Positions 7,911-15,938 of a DNA stretch of 34,972 nt are shown one piece after another. The DNA is from Candidatus Heimdallarchaeota archaeon (GTDB taxonomy: Archaea > Asgardarchaeota > Heimdallarchaeia > Heimdallarchaeales > Heimdallarchaeaceae). Each line of letters begins with the position of its first letter. The first letter of the stretch is position 1. A model generated the notes under the pieces. It had not been told where the DNA came from. It searched no databases and saw only the letters and a list, made by a program, of their open reading frames with translations. Location of the stretch: positions 1-34,972 of the forward strand of contig JABCTC010000036.1 in assembly GCA_018238545.1 (NCBI GenBank), read 5' to 3'. A program made the position numbers and the translations under genes.

Positions 7911-9833
7911 ATGGAAGAGAATATTGTTTTTCCAGAGATTCACCACTTCATTAATTTTCTGTCTTCTCAAGAAAAAGAACTGTATGTCAAAGAAAAAATT
8001 ACTTACAAAAACAATTCCTTGACAGCACAAAATGAATTGCTAAGAGGGATTTTGAAAAACACTAAAAATCCATCTAAAATTCTGCTCTTCATTGTCGGTA
8101 AAGTTCTTTATTATTTAGTAGAATATGATAGAATATACGAATTATGGGATAAATATGAGTCAGTATATACGCTGTTCTGGTTGGGGTTAACTGAATATAA
8201 AAAAGGTAATTTTACAGAAGCTGAAAAGCATTTCACAAAAGCAGTGTTCTCAGATGATCCTTTGCTTAAAATTGAAGGTAAAATTGGTTTGGCAAGAATT
8301 TCAGATAGAAAAGGTAACAAGAAAGATGCTTCTGTTCTTTTCAGACAAGTCTGTGAGCAATTAAATGAAGTCAAAAATGATGAACGTAAGAATCTATTCT
8401 TAGATGCAAAGTTCAGAGGGATGTATGGTGAGCTTTGGGTTCAGAGAACAGAAAGAAATGTCGAAGAGATGATAGAACAAGCAGAAGGATTGTTGAAAGA
8501 AGCGGAAAATTACGCTGATAGAATTCATATAGCAGATATTCATATGTTGTTAGGAATATTTCACAAATATCTTGGAAAATTGAATGTTGCCAAGGAACAC
8601 TTTGAAATTTCACGTGCTATTTATAGAGATCTTAATAATCTTAGAGGAGAGGTTGCAGTCCTTTCAAATTATTCTGAAGTTGAAAGGATGGAAGGAAAAC
8701 TAGACAGTGCTTTAGGTAGATTATTGAGTATAATTTCGTTTTATAAACAGTGGGACGATAAGAGATCGCTATCCTTAGTCTATTCGGCGTTAGGTCAGAT
8801 TTACGCTCAAAAAAGACAATTTAGAACAGCTATTAACGAGTTTACAAAATCAAAAACAATCTTGAAAGAAATTGATGCAACTGATGAGCATGTAGACTAT
8901 GCATTAGCGGAACTACTTATTGAACAGAAAGAATGGAATGGGTTCAACAAAATCATGTCAGAAATATTGAAGAGGAAGACAAAAAAGGAAGTTGCTCAAA
9001 ATCCCACTTTGATGTTTCTCTATGGAAAAAAAGAAATTCAACATTTAAACCTTTCAAAAGCGAAAAGTTATCTTAGAACAGCTCTCAAACTAGCGGGAGA
9101 GAAAAGTTTAGATCATCTTGGTGCAAAAATTCTGATTGTATCACTACAGATTATTTTGTATAATTACATCTCCCAACCAGAAGAATATGGTTTAATTGAA
9201 GCAAGCAAATTCATTGAAGAATTAAGACTATTCATCGAAGAAACGCAGAAAGAAACAATTTTTTTGCATTTGATAGAGGAAATAGATACTTACAATAACA
9301 AAATTAACCAAGAGAAAGAAAAAACAAAACAAAGAACTCTTGTTTTGGAAATGCAAAAGGCGATAAAAGAGCTAGCTGATTTAATTAGATATAGCACCAT
9401 TCTTGCTAAAGAACCAGAGCTTGTTTTGCCAAACCAGATAGTTGTGTTACATAGATCAGGCATCCCTATCAAAAGATATGCAAAATCAGAGAAAATAGTT
9501 GATGACATTCTATTGTTCGGAGGAATGGTAAGAGCAGCTCAAGATATTGTCACAGAGGTTTTCACAAAAGAGGCAGGAAAAGTCATGAAAATAGACTATG
9601 GAGAAGATATAATTATCTTAGCAGAGTTTGGTGACAAGGATACGGGTATTGTCGTGATTACCTCAAAGGACACTTTTCATCAGCGAAGGTCTCTGCATGA
9701 AGCAGTAAAAGATTTAAACAGAGTAATTTTACCACAACAATTTCATGGAGAAATTGAGATAAAGAAAGAAGAGCAAATTGATAATATTATTATCAAGTGG
9801 TTTGGAGGAGGGTATGTAGGGGAAAGAGGATAA
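7911..9833 (+). CDS. TPR protein with C-terminal longin/roadblock-like domain
   Basis: The 640-aa soluble protein has a helical body with recognisable tetratricopeptide repeats, for example VYTLFWLGLTEYKKGNFTEA (about 85-105), DIHMLLGIFHKYLGKLNVAK, LVYSALGQIYAQKRQFRTAI and ALAELLIEQKEWNGF. A Lys/Glu-rich coiled coil follows (about 465-500). The last 120 residues form a separate alpha/beta domain: QIVVLHRSGIPIKRYAK, ILLFGGMVRAAQDI, KVMKIDYGEDIIILAEF and GIVVITSK. This strand-helix-strand order resembles the longin/roadblock-like domains attached to archaeal and Asgard signalling proteins and small-GTPase partners. The ATG at 7911 was chosen 1 nt after the bshB stop. An earlier in-frame ATG (7836) would overlap bshB by 74 nt. 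The role is unknown; a scaffold is likely. Confidence 0.75.
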   Translation: MEENIVFPEIHHFINFLSSQEKELYVKEKITYKNNSLTAQNELLRGILKNTKNPSKILLFIVGKVLYYLVEYDRIYELWDKYESVYTLFWLGLTEYKKGNFTEAEKHFTKAVFSDDPLLKIEGKIGLARISDRKGNKKDASVLFRQVCEQLNEVKNDERKNLFLDAKFRGMYGELWVQRTERNVEEMIEQAEGLLKEAENYADRIHIADIHMLLGIFHKYLGKLNVAKEHFEISRAIYRDLNNLRGEVAVLSNYSEVERMEGKLDSALGRLLSIISFYKQWDDKRSLSLVYSALGQIYAQKRQFRTAINEFTKSKTILKEIDATDEHVDYALAELLIEQKEWNGFNKIMSEILKRKTKKEVAQNPTLMFLYGKKEIQHLNLSKAKSYLRTALKLAGEKSLDHLGAKILIVSLQIILYNYISQPEEYGLIEASKFIEELRLFIEETQKETIFLHLIEEIDTYNNKINQEKEKTKQRTLVLEMQKAIKELADLIRYSTILAKEPELVLPNQIVVLHRSGIPIKRYAKSEKIVDDILLFGGMVRAAQDIVTEVFTKEAGKVMKIDYGEDIIILAEFGDKDTGIVVITSKDTFHQRRSLHEAVKDLNRVILPQQFHGEIEIKKEEQIDNIIIKWFGGGYVGERG

Positions 9834-9841
9834 AAGCAAGA

Positions 9842-9918
9842 TGGCGAGCCAGAGGCGATTCGAACGCCCGACCAACTGCTCCGCAGGCAGCCATTCTATC
9901 CAACTGAACTACTGGCTC
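9842..9918 (-). tRNA. tRNA-Arg(GCG), CCA encoded
   Basis: The minus strand folds into a full cloverleaf: acceptor GAGCCAG/CTGGCTC, D-arm GTTC/GAAT, anticodon stem GCTGC/GCAGT with loop CTGCGGA (anticodon GCG, reading CGC/CGU), and T-arm GGGCG-TTCGAAT-CGCCT. Discriminator G is followed by an encoded CCA (9842-9844). There is no intron. It is convergent with the TPR gene, whose stop lies 8 nt away. The minus-strand TATAAAGATT at 9951-9960 may be its promoter. Confidence 0.96.
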
Positions 9919-10152
9919 ATGTCTAAGGACATTTTCAATCTTATCTAACTAATCTTTATAGTTTTCGTTCGAATGAAGAGTGGAGTGTTTGTCACAATTC
10001 TGTTCTAAGAAATCAATAAATTATTCATTTATTATTAGACCTTAAGAAAGTAGATAAGTTTTTAAAATAATTTAATTTGCATGTGAAGTTTTATTAATTA
10101 CTTGAATAGAGGTGAGTGTATAATACTTATATGAATTGACATTTCATTTGAG

Positions 10153-11364
10153 GTGACAGAGATTACAGAAATTATTGATAACAAAAGAATCAAGGCTTTA
10201 CTTGCAAGAGAGAAAAATTTAGAGAGATTCAATTTGAACACATATATGCTTCCAATTGAAGGCCCATCGGGAAGAACTGTAACTGTTGGAGGAGAAGAGT
10301 ATATTATGCTTGGATCTTACAGCTATCTTGGTCTTATAAACCACCCTGAGATAATCAAGGTTGCTCATGAAACACTTGATAAATATGGAAGTGGAGCAGG
10401 TGGAGTTAGGCTATTAACAGGCACTACTGATTTACACAAAAGATTAGAAAATAGAATTGCTGAGTTCAAACAAACAGAAGATTCGATAGTTTATAGTAGT
10501 GGTTACGTTACTAATATGGCACTCATTTCAACTTTACTTGGAAAAAATGATCTTGTCATTATAGACAAATATGATCACCAAAGCATTTATGATGGGTGCA
10601 TTCTTTCCAAAGCAGATTGGAAACGTTTTAATCACAACGATTTAACAGATTTAGATAGGGTTCTAGAAGAACACAGAAAGAACTACGAACGGATTTTAGT
10701 AATAGTTGATGGCGTTTTTAGCATGGATGGAGATATTGCTCCCATGCCAGAAATAGTTGAGATAGCTAAAAAACATGACTCTTTCACCATGGTTGATGAT
10801 GCGCATGGGGTGGGAGCAATAGGACCAAATGGTAAAGGAGTAGAGGATTACTATGATATGAAACCCGGTTCTATTGATATCATGATGGGTACTCTAAGTA
10901 AAGCTATTCCGTCAGTTGGAGGATATATTGCTGGAAATAAAAAGATGATAACCTATCTCAGATACACGTCTAATGCTTTCATTTTTAGCGCTGCACTACC
11001 TCCAGTTATGACTGCAGTTGCATTAAAAGCTCTAGAGATAATAGAAACTGATAAGGATCGTATTCAAGCTTTACAGAAAAATATTGCTACATTCATCACT
11101 CGTGTCAAAGAAATGGGTTTTGATACTCTCAAAAGTAAGGATACGCCAATAGTTCCAGTAATTATAGGAAATGACATAAAGACCTTTAGATTCGCAAAGA
11201 AAATGAAAAAAGAGGGGATATTAGTTCCTCCAATAGTTTATCCTGCCGTTCCTAAGGAAGGTGGCAGATTACGTTGTTGTGTAGTGGCGACACATACAGA
11301 AGATGATATGGAGAAAATTCTTAGTGTAATAGAGAAAGTTGGCAAAAGCATGAATGTTATCTAA
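10153..11364 (+). CDS. Alpha-oxoamine synthase family (glycine C-acetyltransferase / BioF / serine palmitoyltransferase-like)
   Basis: The 403-aa PLP enzyme has the family's features: GSYSYLGL (substrate-side start of the fold), GSGAGGVRLLTGT, SSGYVTNMAL, the PLP-binding VDDAHGVGAIGPNGKG (about 215-230) and the Schiff-base lysine in GTLSKAIPSVGGYIAG (about 248-263). Members condense an amino acid with an acyl-CoA and release CO2: glycine with acetyl-CoA (KBL), alanine with pimeloyl-CoA (BioF) or serine with palmitoyl-CoA (SPT). The TLSKA form with a following GGY resembles SPT and BioF more than KBL's TLGKA, but the acyl donor cannot be read from motifs. No other biotin genes are nearby. GTG start, with TATA-like GTGTATAATAC near 10116-10125. 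A T8 run follows 7 nt after the stop. Confidence 0.85.
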   Translation: MTEITEIIDNKRIKALLAREKNLERFNLNTYMLPIEGPSGRTVTVGGEEYIMLGSYSYLGLINHPEIIKVAHETLDKYGSGAGGVRLLTGTTDLHKRLENRIAEFKQTEDSIVYSSGYVTNMALISTLLGKNDLVIIDKYDHQSIYDGCILSKADWKRFNHNDLTDLDRVLEEHRKNYERILVIVDGVFSMDGDIAPMPEIVEIAKKHDSFTMVDDAHGVGAIGPNGKGVEDYYDMKPGSIDIMMGTLSKAIPSVGGYIAGNKKMITYLRYTSNAFIFSAALPPVMTAVALKALEIIETDKDRIQALQKNIATFITRVKEMGFDTLKSKDTPIVPVIIGNDIKTFRFAKKMKKEGILVPPIVYPAVPKEGGRLRCCVVATHTEDDMEKILSVIEKVGKSMNVI

Positions 11365-11370
11365 AAACAG

Positions 11371-11380
11371 CTTTTTTTTC
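11371..11380 (+). terminator. T-tract after the alpha-oxoamine synthase
   Basis: An uninterrupted run of eight Ts (11372-11379) starts 8 nt after the stop codon, the usual archaeal intrinsic terminator form. No stable hairpin is needed or seen. Confidence 0.5.
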
Positions 11381-11398
11381 ATTTATCGTAGACAGTTA

Positions 11399-11408
11399 AT
11401 TTTATTTG
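11399..11408 (+). promoter_or_regulatory. TATA box for the RNase P RNA gene
   Basis: AATTTTATTT is centred about 25 nt before 11428, where the P1 helix of the RNA begins. This sets the RNA's 5' end. Confidence 0.5.
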
Positions 11409-11427
11409 CTTTGTAAGTGATAGGTAA

Positions 11428-11758
11428 TTGAACGAGGCGAAAAGGCAACTTCGGCTTTAGCTGAGGAACCTCCTGACTCCACGAAATAGATGTAGATGTA
11501 AATCTACCATGCGAGAGTGTGGCTCTTGGAACAGAAACGACACGCCCTTTATTCAGAGACAATGATGCGATACCGAATATGGTAACACAAATCGGGATAA
11601 TTTGCTGAGGAGGATAAAGGATACGATGAAACGGCCAATCATCTTGGAGCAAACTTGAATAGGGTTCATCTGAACCGGGTAGAGTGCTTAGATGAATGTT
11701 GCCGGGAAGGTCCTTGACGGCTTCCTAACAAAATCAGGGGTATTTTCGCGACGTTCAT
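11428..11758 (+). ncRNA. rnpB: RNase P RNA (archaeal, type-A-like)
   Basis: This is the catalytic RNA of RNase P, which removes 5' leaders from pre-tRNAs. Conserved regions appear in the right order: CTGAGGAACCTCCTGACTCC (CR-I, near 11460), GGAACAGAAACGACACG (CR-II/III side, near 11528), GATGAAACGGCC with GGAGCAAACTTGAATAGG (near 11625-11665), GGGTAGAGTGCTTAGATGAA (CR-IV, near 11677) and AACAAAATCAGGGGTA (CR-V, near 11727). The ends pair as helix P1: TGAACG-AG-GCG at 11429-11439 against CGC-GA-CGTTCA at 11747-11757, with a tandem G/A mismatch. The stretch is richer in G+C than its surroundings. A 25-nt-upstream TATA box agrees with the 5' end; the 3' end is set only by P1. Confidence 0.93.
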
Positions 11759-11843
11759 TTTATTTTAAACGAACAAATTATGCTATGGGTTTTGTACAGA
11801 AATTATTACCTACTCGGTAAGTTTATTAAATTAAGGAAGGAAT

Positions 11844-11852
11844 CTTATAAAG
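11844..11852 (+). promoter_or_regulatory. TATA box for the NYN membrane protein gene
   Basis: CTTATAAAG is centred 25 nt upstream of the ATG at 11873. The transcript should be leaderless. Confidence 0.5.
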
Positions 11853-11872
11853 AATAGAAAAGAAGTGTTTAC

Positions 11873-13624
11873 ATGTCAAATAGGATATTGTACAGTAGAA
11901 TGACAGTTGCTTGTGTTGGATTTATTTTCCTGGTAGCAATGTTTGTTTCCTCGTCGTCTATACAAATCCCATTGGCTCAAAAATCTCAAAGTGAATCAGA
12001 AGTTGCCAGTTTTATGGATCTTGAAAATTCCACTTTAATCTGTTATTTGAGTTCTGATAACATAACTAGGGGGGAAGATGATTTAGTAATATTCTTCCGA
12101 TTCACTTATGAAAACCTCAGTTACATACCTGATTCTAACATATATTATAATATATCAAATTCTTTAGACGAAAAAATCTATGAGAATAATTTAACGGTGA
12201 ATACATCTTTATTATTTAATGACACTGTTATATGGTCAACTTTTAACAGTCAAACAGCTGGAAATTTTACCGTTACATCTGTTGCTAATAGCACATCAAC
12301 TGGTTTAGAAATTTCTGTCAATTATTTTGAATTATCGGTGTTACCTTTCGGCAAAGTAAGAATGTCTTTTCCTTCTAATCCAGCTTTCCTAATAAGAAAT
12401 CAGAATAATGATGTTAAGTGTACTATTACTAACACCGGCGGAACAACAATAACAAATGTTACAGTTACAAGTGAGATTCACAAAACTGGCACATCGGGTT
12501 CAGTTACAAGGTCACATGCAATACCAGAATTGACTCTGGAAGAGGGCGTTCAGTACAATGGTTACATAAGTTTCTTTCCAGATACGTATCTATACCAAAA
12601 ACACTCATTTTCTATAACATATAGAACTATTGACAACCCTGATCAAGAAAGGACACATCTTAGTGACCCACTTGAAATTATTGTGATGCCAAATATAACA
12701 GTTAATATGTATGAAGTTCCCATTAATGCAACTGTAGGGGAAAAGTACAGGATTATTTATAGTATAACAAATTATGAGGGAGTAAATCTGAATGTACTTC
12801 CTTATGTAAGAGTTCAAAATTCCAGTTACATGTTTTTCGATGGTGTAGATCTTGAAGAATCAATAGAGGTTGGTCAAGGTTATCACTTCTATTCTTTAGA
12901 AGGAGAACCTCAAATTTCAGGGATTCAGTATCTGTTTTTCAGAATAGAATTAGAATGGGAAACTGTTTCAGAGACTAAATGGTACTCAAACCTTTTACCA
13001 CTTATTATAACATATATCACAATTTTTCCTGATGATTCAGCTTGGAACTTTTTTGATCCCATAGTAACATATGGTTTGATATTTGGAGCGATAGGAATCG
13101 GAATTTTATATTTCTCAAGAGATATGTTCAAAAATATTGCAAAACGGGTTAGAGGTTCGTCTGAACGTGCTTTTCCCGAAGTAACTTATCCATTAAACAA
13201 AGTTATTCTTGATGGGAGTAATATTGCGTGGGAAGAAAAAAATAATCTAGATAAACCAAAGATAAGCAACATTGAAAATATGATAAATAGACTAAGCAAA
13301 GTGAATTTCACCAAAATCATAACAGTTGCTGATGCAGCTCTAAGATATCAGATAGATAATCAGAGAAGATTAGACAAATTAGTTAAAGAGGGGGCAATGA
13401 AGATGCTACCAGCCAGGGTAGATGGTGATAAATTCATTTTACGTTTAGCTGAAGAGGAGAAAGCAATGATTGTGAGTAATGATATGTTTAAGGAATTCAG
13501 AGAAATGAAAACATGGATTGATCAAAGAAGGATTCCTTATACAATTCTAGATAGCGAGGTATATCTTCACCCAACAGCTGTACAACCGATTAAAGAGGAA
13601 GAAGAAGAGGAAATATCAGACTAA
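11873..13624 (+). CDS. Membrane-anchored NYN ribonuclease, Regnase/Zc3h12a-like, with a large extracellular region
   Basis: The 583-aa protein has an N-terminal hydrophobic signal (about 10-30) and about 360 residues of sequon-rich beta-sandwich sequence (including an RNQNNDVKCTITNTGGTTI segment, CARDB/Ig-like in style). One membrane helix (about 397-415) and a basic stop-transfer stretch follow. The cytoplasmic domain (about 440-568) matches the Zc3h12a-like NYN/PIN nuclease plan: VILDGSNIAW (D447, N450), ITVADAA (D487), DGDKFILRLAEEE (D519), IVSNDMFKEF (D537), then WIDQRRIPYTILDSEVYLHP. These line up with Regnase-1's VIDGSNVAM, DDRFIVKLAYE and VVSNDTYRDL, so the acidic metal site appears intact. 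Inference: an endoribonuclease tethered inside the membrane and coupled to an external sensor or adhesion domain. It is read as one gene with its own promoter. The C-terminus is acidic (KEEEEEEISD). Confidence 0.82.
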   Translation: MSNRILYSRMTVACVGFIFLVAMFVSSSSIQIPLAQKSQSESEVASFMDLENSTLICYLSSDNITRGEDDLVIFFRFTYENLSYIPDSNIYYNISNSLDEKIYENNLTVNTSLLFNDTVIWSTFNSQTAGNFTVTSVANSTSTGLEISVNYFELSVLPFGKVRMSFPSNPAFLIRNQNNDVKCTITNTGGTTITNVTVTSEIHKTGTSGSVTRSHAIPELTLEEGVQYNGYISFFPDTYLYQKHSFSITYRTIDNPDQERTHLSDPLEIIVMPNITVNMYEVPINATVGEKYRIIYSITNYEGVNLNVLPYVRVQNSSYMFFDGVDLEESIEVGQGYHFYSLEGEPQISGIQYLFFRIELEWETVSETKWYSNLLPLIITYITIFPDDSAWNFFDPIVTYGLIFGAIGIGILYFSRDMFKNIAKRVRGSSERAFPEVTYPLNKVILDGSNIAWEEKNNLDKPKISNIENMINRLSKVNFTKIITVADAALRYQIDNQRRLDKLVKEGAMKMLPARVDGDKFILRLAEEEKAMIVSNDMFKEFREMKTWIDQRRIPYTILDSEVYLHPTAVQPIKEEEEEEISD

Positions 13625-13758
13625 TTGTTTGGTTTGAAGTAGAGAGTTAGTTTAGTTTTTTAATCATAGAGAATATAATATTATGTGATTACAAAAACTA
13701 AAAAGCTGTCATAACTGAGTCATTATAAAGTATTTTAATAATATTATAGGTGAAGACA

Positions 13759-14454
13759 ATGAATATGGACCACGGGTATATAGGTATTCCATACAGTAAC
13801 ATTCCTACATTAGATGATAGTCTACCATATGACTACTTCTATAGTAATGAGTATGATTATCTTACAATCCAAGAAGTCCAGTTGCTTCTGATTCTATCTG
13901 ACTCTCGGATATCTTATTCTTTTTCAGGTTTGAGAAAGAAAACATCCTTGCATCAACATAAATTGACAAAAGCAATAAGAAGGTTACAAGAGCGTAGTTT
14001 TCTTTCAAAAAATGAAAATGGTTCTTACGAATTAACGGATAATGGAAGCGTTTATACTAGAGAACTCTTGCAAGAACTGGTTAACAAAAAAGCTGTAAGT
14101 CCCACAAAAATGCCCAGTGTTTCCTTAGTAAAAAAACTACGAACCATACCTCCTCTAGAAAAAAGAAAAATAGCTACATTATTAGAAAAACGTTGGTTTA
14201 ATAATTATCGTTTCCTTTATAGAAGAGAAATAGGTGACTTTACAGAACTTTGCTGGGAAGATAATGAGAAAAATCAATGTCATGTATATATAAATCTTGA
14301 AGGCAAGATTCAAATTGAATGTTCATCACTTAAACAAAAATTGAATGAAACTCAATTTATTACAAAGTGGGTTAGTGAAGAGATTCAAAGTAATACTGAT
14401 GTTGAGGTACTGATAGATGAGGAGGAAGAACACACTAAGATTCCCTATAATTGA
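13759..14454 (+). CDS. Winged-helix transcriptional regulator-like protein
   Basis: The 231-aa soluble protein begins with a Tyr/Asp-rich 40-residue leader. A winged helix-turn-helix follows: EVQLLLILSDSR (helix 1), FSGLRKKTSLHQHKLTKAIRRLQE (helix 2 and recognition helix) and SFLSKNENGSYELTDNGSVY (wing). The C-terminal 110 residues (from about KKLRTIPPLEKRKIATLLEKRW) form an unrecognised alpha/beta domain that could sense a ligand or make dimers. An in-frame GTG at 13750 is possible. I prefer the ATG at 13759 because AGGTGA lies 5 nt before it and TATA-like sequences (13722-13740) would start a transcript at about 13752-13761. It precedes the proteasome genes by 61 nt, but those have their own TATA box. 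Confidence 0.75.
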   Translation: MNMDHGYIGIPYSNIPTLDDSLPYDYFYSNEYDYLTIQEVQLLLILSDSRISYSFSGLRKKTSLHQHKLTKAIRRLQERSFLSKNENGSYELTDNGSVYTRELLQELVNKKAVSPTKMPSVSLVKKLRTIPPLEKRKIATLLEKRWFNNYRFLYRREIGDFTELCWEDNEKNQCHVYINLEGKIQIECSSLKQKLNETQFITKWVSEEIQSNTDVEVLIDEEEEHTKIPYN

Positions 14455-14475
14455 TGTTTCTTGGCGTTAAACATT

Positions 14476-14486
14476 AAATATTTAAA
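14476..14486 (+). promoter_or_regulatory. TATA box for the proteasome operon
   Basis: AAATATTTAAA is centred about 35 nt upstream of the psmB ATG at 14516, giving a predicted start near 14506 and a leader of about 10 nt. Confidence 0.5.
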
Positions 14487-14515
14487 CCTAAAAAAATTAA
14501 CAAGAGTGAAGTGTA

Positions 14516-15184
14516 ATGATGAATGCACCAAATTTCAATGGGGTAAATGGAAATCCATTTATGGAACCCAAACATGGAACAACTACAATTGCTTTAAGAT
14601 TTAAAGATGGTGTAGTTGTAGCTGCCGATAAAAGAGCTTCTATGGGCACTTTTGTCGCGTCTAAAAAAGCAGAAAAAGTACACATACTAAATAGTTTTAC
14701 TGTTGCTACTATTGCCGGGCTAGTTTCTGATGCTCAATACTTAATTAATCTTACAAGAGCAAACATCAATTTGTATGAACTAGCCAGAGGTTATCCTCCA
14801 ACATCAAAAATGGCAGGAAATCTCTTAGCATCTATCATGTATGAACAGTATCGACAATACTTCCCATATTATGTAAACATGATTGTAGCTGGTCTAGACA
14901 AAGAAGGACCACATGTGTTTAACTTGGATATGGCCGGTGGTATAACCGATGAAGATTTTGCTTCGACTGGTTCAGGATCATTAGTTGCTATCGGTGTATT
15001 AGAATCTACATGGAAAGCAAATCTACCTGAAAAGGATGGAATCGCAATAGCTATCAAAGCTCTTGCTACTGCTATTAGTAGAGATACCGCCACTGGCGAT
15101 GGTATGGATGTTGCTGTTGTTAACAAGAAGGGGGTTAAAAAGATAAAACCCGAAGAAGTTAAAACTATTTTGGAGGCATTATAG
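14516..15184 (+). CDS. psmB: Proteasome beta subunit (catalytic, with propeptide)
   Basis: The 222-aa product is the N-terminal-nucleophile hydrolase of the 20S proteasome. A 21-residue propeptide ends in HG before the active Thr (T22 of the precursor, starting TTTIALRFKDGVVVAADKRAS). Counting from that Thr as 1, Asp17 (AADKRA) and Lys33 (AEKVHIL) are both present. The GSGS motif occurs in DFASTGSGSLVAIGV, and SRDTATGDGMDVAVV follows later. The subunit should therefore be self-processing and active. It forms the inner rings of the alpha7-beta7-beta7-alpha7 barrel in the cytoplasm. The stop codon is immediately followed by the psmA ATG, so the two are co-transcribed and probably translationally coupled. 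The order beta then alpha puts both ring components in one operon. Confidence 0.95.
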   Translation: MMNAPNFNGVNGNPFMEPKHGTTTIALRFKDGVVVAADKRASMGTFVASKKAEKVHILNSFTVATIAGLVSDAQYLINLTRANINLYELARGYPPTSKMAGNLLASIMYEQYRQYFPYYVNMIVAGLDKEGPHVFNLDMAGGITDEDFASTGSGSLVAIGVLESTWKANLPEKDGIAIAIKALATAISRDTATGDGMDVAVVNKKGVKKIKPEEVKTILEAL

Positions 15185-15841
15185 ATGTTAGGACCACAAT
15201 CCATGGGATATGACAGATCACCTCTAATGTATTCTCCTGAAGGTCGTATTATACAGACCGAATATGCAAGAGAATCAGTAAGAAGAGGTAGTATAGGAAT
15301 AGGCATTAAAAGTAAAAACGGTGTCGTACTTGCAGGTTTGCTTCGCGTTGTTGATTTGAATGAACCTGATCATAAGATACACAAAATAAGTGATAGTACT
15401 CAAGCAATATTCGCTGGAGTAGCAGCTGATGGTCGAATTCTTATAAGTCGAGCTAGACTTGAATCTGAGATATTCAAACTCACATATGTTGAATCAATTG
15501 ATGTCCGATCACTTGCTATAAAAATAGGTGACTACATACAAATGTTTACCCAACAAGGCGGTCTTCGTCCTTTTGGTGTAGGAATACTTTTTGGTGGACT
15601 CGACCAAACTGGTCCAAGTTTACAATTTGTTGATCCAGGTGGTGGAGTAGTTTCATGTAAAGCTAAAGCAATGGGTGAAGGTGATTCCGAAGCAATTGCT
15701 TTCCTTAAAGAAAAATACAATGAAGAGCTAACCACTGACGAAATGGTTGAGATTGCTAAAGAAGCAATCAAGAAAGCATCTAGAGATACAGAATTGTCCG
15801 AAGATAGTATTGTTTTAGAGATTATGCCAAGTAAGGCTTAA
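15185..15841 (+). CDS. psmA: Proteasome alpha subunit
   Basis: The 218-aa protein has the alpha-type N-terminus: the YDR gate motif (GYDRSPLMYSPEGRIIQTEYARE, residues 9-31) followed by SVRRGSIGIGIKSKNGVVLAG. There is no catalytic Thr or propeptide, as expected for the outer gating ring. RPFGVGILFGG and GGGVVSCKAKAMGEG match the alpha fold, and the C-terminal helix ends in DSIVLEIMPSKA. It is somewhat shorter than the usual 230-260 aa of archaeal alpha subunits; the missing part is at the C-terminal tail. It binds regulatory ATPases such as PAN or Cdc48 by its pockets. The ATG directly abuts the psmB stop. A run of nine Ts (15867-15875) follows and may terminate the operon. Confidence 0.93.
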   Translation: MLGPQSMGYDRSPLMYSPEGRIIQTEYARESVRRGSIGIGIKSKNGVVLAGLLRVVDLNEPDHKIHKISDSTQAIFAGVAADGRILISRARLESEIFKLTYVESIDVRSLAIKIGDYIQMFTQQGGLRPFGVGILFGGLDQTGPSLQFVDPGGGVVSCKAKAMGEGDSEAIAFLKEKYNEELTTDEMVEIAKEAIKKASRDTELSEDSIVLEIMPSKA

Positions 15842-15866
15842 TCCATTTCTTTTCTTTCAATGAATC

Positions 15867-15880
15867 TTTTTTTTTATTTT
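15867..15880 (+). terminator. T-rich terminator after psmB-psmA
   Basis: A run of nine Ts (15867-15875), then ATTTT, starts 25 nt after the psmA stop. No hairpin precedes it; archaeal transcription can end at such tracts. Confidence 0.5.
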
Positions 15881-15900
15881 ACTTCTTATGTTTTGAATAA

Positions 15901-15909
15901 GTATTTAAG
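15901..15909 (+). promoter_or_regulatory. TATA box for the MBL nuclease-like gene
   Basis: GTATTTAAG is centred about 34 nt upstream of the ATG at 15939. A short leader containing AGAGGA precedes the start. Confidence 0.45.
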
Positions 15910-15938
15910 AAAGAATCTTTTACATTTTAGAGAGGATA

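Noticed and set aside
11383..11652. Open frame on the minus strand, about 89 aa
   Set aside because: It is antisense to the RNase P RNA, whose conserved blocks and P1 helix explain the sequence.
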